Source of the DNA: Taishania sp.
Lineage (GTDB): Bacteria > Bacteroidota > Bacteroidia > Flavobacteriales_D > Crocinitomicaceae
Length of the DNA: 64,000 nt
Direction of reading: 5' to 3'
Assembly: GCA_030150045.1 (NCBI GenBank)
Contig: JASLGM010000028.1
Coordinates: forward strand, 62,001 to 126,000
A program made the position numbers and the translations under genes. Position 1 is the first letter of the stretch, and each line of letters begins with the position of its first letter. Below are positions 26,965 to 35,519 of the stretch, in pieces. Below the pieces are notes generated by a model. That model searched no databases and was not told where the DNA came from. It worked only from the letters and a program-made list of their open reading frames with translations.

Positions 26965-28081
26965 TATGAGAAATCTTTTTGGAATAGGTATAGGATTGTT
27001 TTTTCTGGTTTCATGTAGTGGGAAAGCCACGCAAGAAGATACTCAAAAAACGCAAGAAGATGTTGCTATGGTGCACTTGACCCAACAACAATTTGAAAAC
27101 GGAGGCTTTGTCGTAGAAGAAGCTAAAATGGAAAAAATTGCTGCTCCACTTTTTGTACAAGCGAAGGTAGTAGCATTACCAGAAGCAGGCTACTCAGTAG
27201 CTTTCCCATTGCGAGCTAGACCAACACAAATTATGGTGAAGTTAGGAGATGTGGTCAAAAAAGGGCAAACGCTAATGCTGGTAGAAGATCTCGGTTTGAT
27301 TGAAGTACAGCAAAATTACTTGACTACATTGTCGGATTTTACCTTCGCAAAGCTGGAGTTGGAGCGCCAAAAGGAATTACAAGTAACCAGTGCAACCAGT
27401 AAACGCAATGAACAACAAGCGCAAGCAAATCACGACCGATTGTTAGCCTTGTTAAAATCATATAAAGAACAACTTTCTTTGCTAGGTATTTCTGCCGCAA
27501 ACTTGGATGCCAATAACCTACGTAAATCAGTAGCAATTGTTGCCCCAATGTCTGGTGTGGTTTCGTCAATGCAATTGGTGAAAGGTGCTTATTTTGAATC
27601 CAATCAATCGCTTTTGGAGATCCTTGATCCTTCTAAAACAGAAACACATGTACAACTTTTTCAAACGGACCTGAAAAATGTTAAAATAGGCGAAGAAGTA
27701 CAAGCGAAAATGGATGGTAAAACGATGTTTGGTAAAATCGAACGCATTGTTCCAAATCTAAATTCGGACAATAGTGGAAGCGCAATTGTGACTTGGAATA
27801 AGACCGAAAATCTTATGGTTGGAAGCGTTTTTCAAGTGCAAATTATGCAAAATGAAAAGGAGGCGTTTACGGTGCCAGCCGAAGCACTTTTGAGTTGGAA
27901 TGCCAAGAAATACGTGATTGTTCAACGGGAAAACCTTCAATTTGAATTGCTAGAAGTCAATAAAAGTATTGAAAATGGCGCTCGCGTAGGCATCGAAGGA
28001 GCATTGCAAGCATCTGATAAAGTGGTTGTAAAAAATGCTTACACTTTGTTGATGGCCATGAAAAATGAAGACGAAGAATAA
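26957..28081 (+). CDS. Efflux membrane fusion protein, CusB/HlyD-like lipoprotein
   Basis: About 374 residues. Signal ends in lipobox FLVSC, so it is lipid-anchored in the periplasm. It has a lipoyl-like/barrel-sandwich domain in two halves (MVKLGDVVKKGQTLMLVED and APMSGVVSSMQLVKGAYFES), a helical hairpin between them, and the beta-barrel and membrane-proximal domains to the end. It bridges the RND pump and the outer-membrane channel. Starts at 26957 or 26966 are possible; both overlap or touch the pump stop codon. The stop codon abuts a family B repeat. Confidence 0.85.
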   Translation: MNNMRNLFGIGIGLFFLVSCSGKATQEDTQKTQEDVAMVHLTQQQFENGGFVVEEAKMEKIAAPLFVQAKVVALPEAGYSVAFPLRARPTQIMVKLGDVVKKGQTLMLVEDLGLIEVQQNYLTTLSDFTFAKLELERQKELQVTSATSKRNEQQAQANHDRLLALLKSYKEQLSLLGISAANLDANNLRKSVAIVAPMSGVVSSMQLVKGAYFESNQSLLEILDPSKTETHVQLFQTDLKNVKIGEEVQAKMDGKTMFGKIERIVPNLNSDNSGSAIVTWNKTENLMVGSVFQVQIMQNEKEAFTVPAEALLSWNAKKYVIVQRENLQFELLEVNKSIENGARVGIEGALQASDKVVVKNAYTLLMAMKNEDEE

Positions 28082-28214
28082 GCCCGCGTTAGGGATAATA
28101 ATGGAAAGCTTTTGTGTCCTCTCCAAGTATTTGGGGAGGTGCAAAACTTGGAATGAATAGCCCGACCTGATTCCCTTCCAAAGTAGTTTTGGGAAGGGGA
28201 GAAGGAAACGCCCA
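28082..28214 (-). repeat. Family B two-hairpin repeat, copy 3
   Basis: On the minus strand it runs from TTTGGGCGTT to CCCTAACGCGGGC. Hairpin 1 CCCTTCC with GGAAGGG. Hairpin 2 is AGTTTTG with CAAAAGCT enclosing CCTC and CCAA paired to TTGG and GAGG. It begins directly at the stop codon of the membrane fusion gene. The A copy beyond it is on the same strand, 35 bases away. Confidence 0.8.
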
Positions 28215-28249
28215 AAGAAAAGAAATAAAAGCAATTTTTTGTTGTTTTT

Positions 28250-28392
28250 GGCAGCCATTTCGGCCTACACGTTTTAGTAAACTCCTGAAAAACGGTTCAC
28301 GTATTGTGCTACAAGGCTTCCGTCGGTCGCCTCGTTTCACAAACGACCACACGCTTTCCCGTTCGTTTAGCTGTCACGTTCCGTCCGGGCTG
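28250..28392 (-). repeat. Family A structured repeat, copy 5
   Basis: 143 bp, minus strand. Paired segments: CAGCC with GGCTG; ACGT with ACGT; TAAAC with GTTTA; AACGG with CCGTT; apical arm TTGTG with CACAA and GAGG with CCTT (one G-T). The loop is GCGACCGACGGAAGC, the most divergent of the set, yet its arm pairs fully. It lies between convergent genes in the 28082-28491 gap, which holds no gene. Confidence 0.82.
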
Positions 28393-28421
28393 AAAATTGA
28401 TCTTCGCACAAAAAAATAAAA

Positions 28422-28457
28422 TAAAAAAAGGAGCAAGTTTTTGACGCTTACTCCTTT
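28422..28457 (-). terminator. Terminator of the acetyltransferase gene
   Basis: AAAGGAG with CTCCTTT, extended by AAG/CTT, followed on the minus strand by TTTTTATTTTATTTT. Confidence 0.75.
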
Positions 28458-28491
28458 CCTCTTCGTTTAGAGATAAAAACGGTTGATATTT

Positions 28492-28794
28492 TTAGGAAGA
28501 ACGATGCATAACGTCCGAGAAATCAGATTTTCGAATAAAGACCGCGCGTGCGAATCCACATACGGGTGTGATCTTAAAATGCTCTTTTCGCGCTTCATCA
28601 GCCAACGCAGCAAGGACTAAATTCCCTATTCCTTTTCCTCTCAACGTAGGGTCAATCATCACATAGTCTACCGACATGTGGTCAGGTTGAATCCAAGAGT
28701 AGGAGATGGCTCCAATTCTTTTTCCCGCCCTATAAACATTGTACTGGCCCGTCGCACCATTGTCTATTTTTTCTAAAGAAATATCATCCTCCAT
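28492..28794 (-). CDS. Small GNAT-type acetyltransferase (YjdJ-like)
   Basis: 100 residues. It contains the acetyl-CoA binding pattern RGKGIGNLVLAALADEARKE and the final strand ITPVCGFARAVF, the layout of the minimal Gcn5-related N-acetyltransferases (PF14542). The substrate of this family is largely unknown. It is monocistronic, with its own terminator and a 70-base gap to fmt. Confidence 0.85.
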   Translation of the reverse strand: MEDDISLEKIDNGATGQYNVYRAGKRIGAISYSWIQPDHMSVDYVMIDPTLRGKGIGNLVLAALADEARKEHFKITPVCGFARAVFIRKSDFSDVMHRSS

Positions 28795-28865
28795 ATCCTG
28801 TTTTTGTAGTTAATTTACATTAAATTGAGGATAAATAGACTGATTTTTTTCTTTTTTTTAAACTT

Positions 28866-29822
28866 TTAACGAACAATCGAATGATTTTCGAGGGTGTTAC
28901 CTGCGGCAAATGCTTTGTGATCCATTCGGCGTTTTCCTTCTGGTTGTAATTCCTCTACACGCAAATAAAAATCTGAACAAGGGAAATAAATACCATCTTT
29001 TTCCATGCGTATCGTTGTGGCTCCATTTGTTGGAATTTCAGAACGGTAAGCTTTAAATAGTTTAAAGGTTTTTACCTCGTCATTATCATTTTTAATACTA
29101 CACCATGCTGCTGGATAAGGAGATAAACCGCGTACAAAATCGTGAACCGTTTGTACATCTTTTGAAAAATCAATTTGACAAGTGTCTTTAAAAATCTTAG
29201 GCGCTGCTTTTAGTTCTCCTTCCGTTAATTCTATTTGAGGAATACCTGCCACCTCACCCAGTGCAATTTTTTTAACCGTAGAAAGAGTTGTTTCTGCACC
29301 TAATTCCATTAATCGATCATGAAGCTCTCCAACGGTTTCATTGTCCCCAATTGGTAAATAGGCACGTTCAATGATTTTCCCTGTGTCAATTTCCTTCTCA
29401 ATAAAGAAAGTTGTCACTCCGGATTGTTTTTCACCATTGATTACGGCCCAGTTGATAGGCGCTGCACCTCGATATTGTGGTAAAATACTACCATGAAGGT
29501 TAATGGTTCCTTTTGGAGGCATTGCCCAAACAATTTCAGGTAACATACGGAAGGCAACGACAACAAAAAGATCTGCATTTAATGCAGTCAATTGTTCTAT
29601 AAATGCTTCATCTTTTAAACGTGTGGGCTGTAGAACAAGTAAATTGTGTGCGACCGCATATTTTTTCACATCACTTTCTGATAGTTTTTGACCGCGTCCT
29701 GCTGGTTTATCTGGTGCGGTAACTACTGCCACGATGTTTGCATTATTTGTGCGTAGACGATCTAAAATAGTGACTGCAAATTCGGGCGTACCCATAAAAA
29801 CAATGCGCATATTTTCCATCAT
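28866..29822 (-). CDS. fmt: Methionyl-tRNA formyltransferase
   Basis: Formylates initiator Met-tRNA. It shows the N-terminal RIVFMGTPEFA, the catalytic Asn-His-Asp region (LHGSILPQYRGAAPINWAVI and EIDTGKIIERA), and the C-terminal beta domain. The start at 29822 (ATGATG) shares the sequence ATGA with the stop of the MATE gene, the usual sign of coupled translation. The frame can be extended to a TTG at 29834, which is less likely. 318 residues, normal for the family. Confidence 0.95.
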   Translation of the reverse strand: MMENMRIVFMGTPEFAVTILDRLRTNNANIVAVVTAPDKPAGRGQKLSESDVKKYAVAHNLLVLQPTRLKDEAFIEQLTALNADLFVVVAFRMLPEIVWAMPPKGTINLHGSILPQYRGAAPINWAVINGEKQSGVTTFFIEKEIDTGKIIERAYLPIGDNETVGELHDRLMELGAETTLSTVKKIALGEVAGIPQIELTEGELKAAPKIFKDTCQIDFSKDVQTVHDFVRGLSPYPAAWCSIKNDNDEVKTFKLFKAYRSEIPTNGATTIRMEKDGIYFPCSDFYLRVEELQPEGKRRMDHKAFAAGNTLENHSIVR

Positions 29823-31141
29823 ATTTTTTTCCAATTACTGAATTTTAAATAGCTGTATGATAAAATGATCATCAGACCAAAATATATGTATTCGACACTC
29901 CAAACGTATTTTATATCGAAATTCCATACGCGAATAGTAAGATAAGAATATAATAAATATGATCCAGTAATGACCATTTCAATGAGAAGTGTTATATGTG
30001 TTCGCCCAATTCCATTAATGCTTTGTAACAGTACGCTTCCTATACAAAATAAAAACATGGAAAGAGAAACAAAACGTAGTGTTTCTGAACTCTTTGCTAA
30101 AAATTCTTCGTTTGGATTAACCAGTTTTATAAGAAATTCAGGGTAAAATATGGAGCCGTGAAACACAACAACCATAGAAATTAAGCTTAATCCAATAATA
30201 CGTTTTTGTATAATTGGAATAAGGTCAATTTTTTTAGCTCCGTAATATTGACTAATGTATGTTTTTGTAGTTGATGCGAATCCAAATACAGGTACAAATG
30301 CTAAAAAGTAAATGCTTCTAATGTTTTGTGATACAGTTACTTCAAAAACTCCGCGTTGTTCAATCCAAGCAAAATAAACTGCCCAAATCATAAGTGCCAT
30401 TGTTCCTTGAAACATGATTGGAACTGAAATTTTGAACAATTCTTTAACGCTTTCCCATTGTAAATTCCAAGTTTGGAACAATTTATTTTTAATATGTTCC
30501 TTAGAGAAAAGAGTGTAGCAAAGTAAGAAAGCAGCTCCCATTCCATCTGCAATAGTCGACGCCCATGCAGCTCCTTGTAGTCCCATTTCAGGGAAACCGA
30601 AGTTCCCAAAAATCATAGCGTAGTCTAAAAAGACGTTACCGAGTGCTGTCATTAAAGTGGCTAAGAAAGGGATAACCGATCGCCCCCAAGCAAAGTAATA
30701 GGCTTGTAAAGGCAATTGTACTAAAGCGAAAAATAAAGCTACGGAACGTATGGAAAGATATTGTCCTTGTAAATCTGCAATTTTTGGACTTGATGCATAT
30801 CCTTGAATGAAGGATGGCATATAGAAATAGGTCAAGGTAAATAAAAGTGAAACCAAGACCAATAGAGAAATTTGTGCATTTGATAAAATACGTCCAATAG
30901 AATCGTATTTTTTTTCACCAATTTTTTGTGATATTAAGATTTGTGCACCATCGCTCATTCCCGTAACAATCATAAATAGAGTCACAAAGATAAGACCTGC
31001 ATTACCTGCAGCTGCGAAGGCATCGTTGTCATAACGCGTCAAAAAAGCAGAATCCGTCAGTAAAACGATGGACTGAATGAAACTTGCGCCCATCATTGGG
31101 AGCGCTACTTTTAAAAGCGTTTTATAGTTATATGAAAGCAT
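29819..31141 (-). CDS. MATE-family multidrug/toxin efflux transporter
   Basis: 440 residues with about twelve membrane helices in two similar halves. The first helix has VALPMMGASFIQSIVLLTD, followed by the GMSDGAQILISQKIG cytoplasmic motif of MATE proteins. The second half has ISVPIMFQGTMALMIWAVYF. Such proteins exchange drugs or metabolites for Na+ or H+. The substrate cannot be told. It overlaps fmt by 4 bases and touches the methyltransferase stop (TAATG), so the three form one operon. Confidence 0.88.
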   Translation of the reverse strand: MLSYNYKTLLKVALPMMGASFIQSIVLLTDSAFLTRYDNDAFAAAGNAGLIFVTLFMIVTGMSDGAQILISQKIGEKKYDSIGRILSNAQISLLVLVSLLFTLTYFYMPSFIQGYASSPKIADLQGQYLSIRSVALFFALVQLPLQAYYFAWGRSVIPFLATLMTALGNVFLDYAMIFGNFGFPEMGLQGAAWASTIADGMGAAFLLCYTLFSKEHIKNKLFQTWNLQWESVKELFKISVPIMFQGTMALMIWAVYFAWIEQRGVFEVTVSQNIRSIYFLAFVPVFGFASTTKTYISQYYGAKKIDLIPIIQKRIIGLSLISMVVVFHGSIFYPEFLIKLVNPNEEFLAKSSETLRFVSLSMFLFCIGSVLLQSINGIGRTHITLLIEMVITGSYLLYSYLTIRVWNFDIKYVWSVEYIYFGLMIILSYSYLKFSNWKKI

Positions 31142-32310
31142 TAATCTACATATATTACAAGACCTTTAAGGTATTCACCTTCTGGGTGAACAGCTGAAAT
31201 AGGATGGTCTGCTGGTTGGTGTAATTGTTCCAGAATACGTACATTTCTGTTTGCCTCAATGGCTGCGGCAATTACCGTATTCGTAAACAATTCTTTATCG
31301 ACTACTTGTGAGCAAGAGAAGGTAAAGATGATTCCTCCTGGTTTGATCTGACGAATAGCATGAGCATTTAAACGCTTATATCCTTGAATGGCTTTGTGAC
31401 GTTTGTCCCTGTGTTTAGCAAATGCTGGTGGATCTAGAACAATGATATCATAAGAAGTGCCTAAATCTTTCATGTATTCCATAGCATCAGCAACAATGCT
31501 TTTGTGGTTGGAAAAGTCATTTAATGCTACATTGTCATCTGTAAGGACGATGGCTTTTTTTGAAGAATCCAATGAATGGACTTCTTTGGCACCATTCCTC
31601 AATGCTAACAAACTGAATCCACCTGAATAGCAAAATGTATTCAAAATTACTTTTCCTTGAGCATATTTTCCAAGAAGAGATCGGTTTTCTCGTTGGTCAA
31701 TAAAGAAACCTGTTTTTTGACCAGTTACCCAATCAATATTTATTTTCACTCCATTTTCTAGGGCAACGTGTGGTGTTTCACAATTTCCAAATAAATAAGC
31801 ATCAGAAACTTCAATACGATCAGGTAGGGTGTCAGAAGATTTACTATAAATGGCTTTAATTTCAGATCCTAAAACTCTTTGAAGCGCATTTGAGATTTCT
31901 GTAATGTGTTTGTACATACCAATAGAATGGCATTGTATTACCGCTACTTTATTGTAATAATCAACAATGAGACCAGGCAATCCGTCTCCTTCACCGTGTA
32001 TTAGGCGGCAAATCGAATTATCCTCGCGAAGCAAGTTTAGTGCTTTACGAACTTGATAGGCATTACTTATTTTTTGCTCAAAAAAGCTTGCGTCTACGGG
32101 AATATCTTCAAACGTTAATACGCGAATTGCGATGGTGGCATTTTGAAAATGACCGCGAGCTAAGAAAGAACCTTTAGCATCTGTAACCGTTACTAATTCT
32201 CCGTCTTCAAGGTCTTCAGAAATTAAATCTATTGCTCCTGAAAAGATCCAAGGATGGCGACGCTCTACTGAATGCGTCTTTTTTTTGTGTAATTGAACGA
32301 TTTTCGACAC
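31141..32310 (-). CDS. RlmI-like class I rRNA methyltransferase
   Basis: An N-terminal PUA-like domain (RRHPWIFSGAI, SFLARGHFQNATIAIRVL) followed by an SAM-dependent methyltransferase: motif I LNTFCYSGGFSLLALRNGAK, VHSLDSSKKA, and catalytic VLDPPAFAKHRDKR. This is the layout of RlmI-type 23S rRNA cytosine methyltransferases. Conserved late Cys in FTFSCSQ. The GTG at 32310 is taken as start because upstream codons overlap a -7 promoter element. 389 residues. Confidence 0.85.
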   Translation of the reverse strand: MSKIVQLHKKKTHSVERRHPWIFSGAIDLISEDLEDGELVTVTDAKGSFLARGHFQNATIAIRVLTFEDIPVDASFFEQKISNAYQVRKALNLLREDNSICRLIHGEGDGLPGLIVDYYNKVAVIQCHSIGMYKHITEISNALQRVLGSEIKAIYSKSSDTLPDRIEVSDAYLFGNCETPHVALENGVKINIDWVTGQKTGFFIDQRENRSLLGKYAQGKVILNTFCYSGGFSLLALRNGAKEVHSLDSSKKAIVLTDDNVALNDFSNHKSIVADAMEYMKDLGTSYDIIVLDPPAFAKHRDKRHKAIQGYKRLNAHAIRQIKPGGIIFTFSCSQVVDKELFTNTVIAAAIEANRNVRILEQLHQPADHPISAVHPEGEYLKGLVIYVD

Positions 32311-32322
32311 TGTTTTTTTGCA

Positions 32323-32351
32323 CAAAAATAGTTTTTATTCTCCGAAACAAA
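32323..32351 (-). promoter_or_regulatory. Promoter of the methyltransferase-MATE-fmt operon
   Basis: Minus strand TTTG (32351-32348), 17 bases, TATTTTTG (32330-32323). The start codon lies 12 bases further on. Confidence 0.6.
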
Positions 32352-32396
32352 TTAAAAACAGTCGTTGAATAGTGCGATTTCATTAATTTTGATGTT

Positions 32397-32828
32397 ATGA
32401 AATGTCAGATTAATGTATTTATGCTCAATGAGCATTTTTCACAAGAGCATGCCGATGCCAATTTTGGAGGACAGCCTTCTACCAACAATCGACTTTATGA
32501 TTGGGAAGATGATATGAATATAACGTCTAATGTTACCGAAGTGTTAGAACATCGAAAGGTAGCATTCCCTTTACAAGGTGAAATGGGGGACGGAACCCCT
32601 TTCCGATATGATATTGAAAACATGTTCTTGTTCGAAATACAATCTGAAGATGCGCCAACAAGTTATATAGGTTGTTCTGAAAGTATCTTAAATCGCTTCG
32701 AAATGGAGAAAAAAGAAGACGCTATATTCTTGCGCATTTTCATTAACGATTATGAGCCGTACGCCAATCCAGTGCCTGGAATTTATATTGCATCTAAGGA
32801 ATTCCCCGCTGATTTAGCTGTGGAATGA
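32397..32828 (+). CDS. Protein of unknown function, upstream of an ABC ATPase
   Basis: 143 residues, acidic, no signal or membrane segment. It holds HFSQEHADANFGGQ and mixed strands later (DAIFLRIFINDYEPYA). I recognise no family. The stop codon overlaps the ATG of the ABC ATPase gene (ATGA), so the two are translationally coupled. Function unknown. Confidence 0.55.
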   Translation: MKCQINVFMLNEHFSQEHADANFGGQPSTNNRLYDWEDDMNITSNVTEVLEHRKVAFPLQGEMGDGTPFRYDIENMFLFEIQSEDAPTSYIGCSESILNRFEMEKKEDAIFLRIFINDYEPYANPVPGIYIASKEFPADLAVE

Positions 32829-33757
32829 TTGTAGTAAATGATATCCATCTTTCTTTCGATGGACGACCGATATTAAAAGGAGTGACATTTGAAATTCCCG
32901 ATGATTGTATTCTTGGTATTGCCGGGGCGAGTGGTTCGGGAAAAACCTCTTTATTGAAAATTATTTCAGGGTATTTAGATGCTGATAATGGAACAGTAAT
33001 GCTAAATGATAAACGTGTCGTTGGACCTTCGCAACGACTCATTCCTGGACATAGCGATATCGAATTGGTTAACCAAGATTTTGCTTTAGATCTTTATCAC
33101 ACTGTTGAGGAAAACCTTCAAAATAGAATGGTTCATTTGCATCGAAATCAGCAACGTGAGTTCATAGATGAATTGTTGGATTTACTTCAGATAACTCATG
33201 TACGTACGCAAAAAGCAATTCATTTATCTGGAGGAGAACAACAACGCTTGTCTATCGGACGAGCGTTAGCAAAAGAACCAGAAGTATTGATTTTAGATGA
33301 ACCATTTGCTCATTTAGATTATAATACTAAAATGCGTATGCTTTCTTATTTAACGGCTTTGAAGAAAGTCAGGAAGTGTACCTTGATTTTGGTGAGTCAC
33401 GATGTTCGTGATCTGTTTTCCCTCTCTGATAAGTTGGTTATCCTTGAAGATGGAAAGGTGTTACGTGAAGGAAAGCCTAAAGCTCTTTACTATTCTGAGC
33501 GAAATTTAAACATTTCAAAAATGTTAGGATTGGTTAATGTCATTCAAATAGATGGTATAGAAGTGATGTTTCGACCTGATGAATACGAAGTTTGTGGAAA
33601 AGAAAAAGGGGTGAGGCTACAATTTGTTACCGCTCATTTCATGGGAGATTATTACCTTAATGAATGTTTGACAAGTAAAAAAGAAACCCTATTTTTAACC
33701 CATAAAGAAGCCTTAACCCATGTCAGCAACATCCAAATCTGTAAAAAACAAAGTTAG
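32825..33757 (+). CDS. ABC transporter ATP-binding subunit
   Basis: 310 residues. Walker A GASGSGKTS (34-42), signature HLSGGEQQRLSIGRAL, Walker B EVLILDEPFAHLD, switch LVSHDV. After the ATPase core comes a C-terminal 80-residue beta domain (GIEVMFRPDEYEVCG) like the regulatory TOBE domain of importer ATPases. No membrane subunit is adjacent except the YihY protein. It overlaps both neighbours: 4 bases upstream and 38 bases downstream. The transported compound is unknown. Confidence 0.85.
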   Translation: MIVVNDIHLSFDGRPILKGVTFEIPDDCILGIAGASGSGKTSLLKIISGYLDADNGTVMLNDKRVVGPSQRLIPGHSDIELVNQDFALDLYHTVEENLQNRMVHLHRNQQREFIDELLDLLQITHVRTQKAIHLSGGEQQRLSIGRALAKEPEVLILDEPFAHLDYNTKMRMLSYLTALKKVRKCTLILVSHDVRDLFSLSDKLVILEDGKVLREGKPKALYYSERNLNISKMLGLVNVIQIDGIEVMFRPDEYEVCGKEKGVRLQFVTAHFMGDYYLNECLTSKKETLFLTHKEALTHVSNIQICKKQS

Positions 33758-34643
33758 AACACATCTGACATGGCCGGAAGTTGGTCAGCTGATCAAAAAT
33801 ACATTTTCAGAATTTTTTGAAGAAAACACGTTTAGGCATTCCGCAGCTCTTGCTTACTACACGATTTTCTCATTGATTCCAATGATTTATCTAGCCATTT
33901 ATTTTTTTGGAAGATTCCTAGGAAATGAAATGGTTAATAATGTTATTGCTGATTTTTTAGTGAAAAGTGTCGGGTTAACTGACGTTACAGAAATCATGAC
34001 ACTTATTTCATCATACGATGTTGAGAAGCGTAATGTAGTAATGGAAGTCGTCAGTATTGTGACTATCTTATTTACCTCTTCGGCATTAGTGATTTCCTTA
34101 AGAGATTCAATCAATGATTTTATGGGAATAAAGATTGATAAAGTCCCGATCAAAAAAGCATTGCTGCGAACATTATTACAACGATTATTATCCATTGCCT
34201 TTATTGGTGTTTTTGGGTTGATTATCATTGCTGTTTACATTGCTCAAACAGTACTTTTTTCTTTCAGTGCTGAAATTGGACAACATTCCAATTATATGTG
34301 GTTATTTAATAATGGACTATCACACATTTTTTCTATAGGAACCAATTTAATCATTTTTACTTTAATGTTTAAATATGTACATCAAGGTGTTGTGCACTGG
34401 AAAATTGCTTTCTATGGAGGATTGGTAACAGCTATTTTGTTTTATGTTGGACAATTACTGATTAAATATTATTTAGGGCATTTATTCTTTGCATCAGGTG
34501 CTGGTGTTGCAGGATCAATATTAATGCTACTTACTTGGATTTTTTATACTGGACAGATTATCTTTTTAGGAGCGAAATTTGTAGCCATGTATTCCGAAAT
34601 TTTAGGTTACGAAGTCTATTCAAAGTACAACAAGAAAAAATAG
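33720..34643 (+). CDS. YihY/BrkB-family membrane protein
   Basis: 307 residues with six predicted membrane helices and the family motif FRHSAALAYYTIFSLIP near residue 38. The later ILMLLTWIFYTGQIIFLGAK completes the pattern. Function of the family is debated; members were once called ribonuclease BN. It overlaps the ABC ATPase by 38 bases. A weak hairpin follows. Confidence 0.87.
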   Translation: MSATSKSVKNKVRTHLTWPEVGQLIKNTFSEFFEENTFRHSAALAYYTIFSLIPMIYLAIYFFGRFLGNEMVNNVIADFLVKSVGLTDVTEIMTLISSYDVEKRNVVMEVVSIVTILFTSSALVISLRDSINDFMGIKIDKVPIKKALLRTLLQRLLSIAFIGVFGLIIIAVYIAQTVLFSFSAEIGQHSNYMWLFNNGLSHIFSIGTNLIIFTLMFKYVHQGVVHWKIAFYGGLVTAILFYVGQLLIKYYLGHLFFASGAGVAGSILMLLTWIFYTGQIIFLGAKFVAMYSEILGYEVYSKYNKKK

Positions 34644-34664
34644 ATTGATTATTATCTAATCAAT
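34644..34664 (+). terminator. Weak terminator-like hairpin after the YihY gene
   Basis: ATTGATTA-TTATC-TAATCAAT, 8 bp perfect, directly at the stop codon. It is followed by a T-rich but interrupted run. Confidence 0.4.
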
Positions 34665-34709
34665 AGTTGTTGTTTATTTAAATATTTTTGATAACTTGCA
34701 TTCAAATAA

Positions 34710-35519
34710 ATGGTTATGAGCGTAGGAGCAAATCTTAAATTGATTCGTAAATTCAAGAAAATGTCACAAGAAGAAGTGGCTTCATCTTTAGGATTAACAA
34801 GATCAACTTATTCAGGGTACGAAAATGGCGTAGCGCAACCCAGCATCGAAAGTTTAATAGCAGTATCTGAATTTCACAATATTCCAATTGATGATTTAGT
34901 GAAAAAAGATTTCTCCACGTTCACAGAAGTGGATTGGTCACGAATTGAAAAAGGACTTTATACAGATGTAAAAGGACAGCAATTACGAGTACTTACTACT
35001 GTTGTTGATGCCAATAATGAAGAGTTAATTGAGTTGATCCCTGTAAAAGCATCAGCAGGATACACTTCGGGATATGCAGATCCAGATTACATAAAAGTGT
35101 TACCAACATTTAATTTGCCTTTTTTATCTAAGGATAGAAAATACCGTTCTTTCCCAATTAAAGGAGATTCTATGCCACCTGTAGTCGAAGGGTCTTATGT
35201 GGTGGCTGAATTCATTCAAAATTGGATGTCCATTCGAAACGAAACACCATGTATTGTGATTACGAAGGACGAAGGAATTGTTTTTAAAGTCGTACATAAT
35301 TTAATAGAACGCGAACAATCTTTGCAATTGAGTTCAACAAATCCGTTGTATCAACCTTATAAAGTTCCTATTAATCAGATTTTAGAAGTTTGGAAATTCG
35401 TTAATTACATTTCACCAGAATTACCTGAAGTGCAGTTAGACAATACCGGAATTGCAAAATCATTGATGGAATTACAACGTGAAGTACAATCCTTGAAAGA
35501 AAATCTTTCTATAGACTAA
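34710..35519 (+). CDS. XRE-type transcription regulator with S24 (LexA/CI-like) domain
   Basis: N-terminal helix-turn-helix at about 8-62 (MSQEEVASSLGLTRSTYSGY). A peptidase S24-like domain follows at 108-215 with a candidate self-cleavage Ala116-Gly117 (KASAGYTSGY), the serine of KGDSMPP (Ser154) and the lysine of VFKVV (Lys193). A helical tail of 40 residues ends it. The Ser-Lys pair suggests it can self-cleave like LexA, but the cleavage site is not proven. Its tail overlaps the convergent recQ gene by 11 bases. No phage genes are nearby, so it is probably a chromosomal stress regulator. Confidence 0.82.
   Translation: MVMSVGANLKLIRKFKKMSQEEVASSLGLTRSTYSGYENGVAQPSIESLIAVSEFHNIPIDDLVKKDFSTFTEVDWSRIEKGLYTDVKGQQLRVLTTVVDANNEELIELIPVKASAGYTSGYADPDYIKVLPTFNLPFLSKDRKYRSFPIKGDSMPPVVEGSYVVAEFIQNWMSIRNETPCIVITKDEGIVFKVVHNLIEREQSLQLSSTNPLYQPYKVPINQILEVWKFVNYISPELPEVQLDNTGIAKSLMELQREVQSLKENLSID

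Noticed and set aside
34710..35519. S24 repressor as a sign of a prophage
   Set aside because: No integrase, capsid, tail or lysis genes nearby, and the flanking genes are ordinary chromosomal ones.
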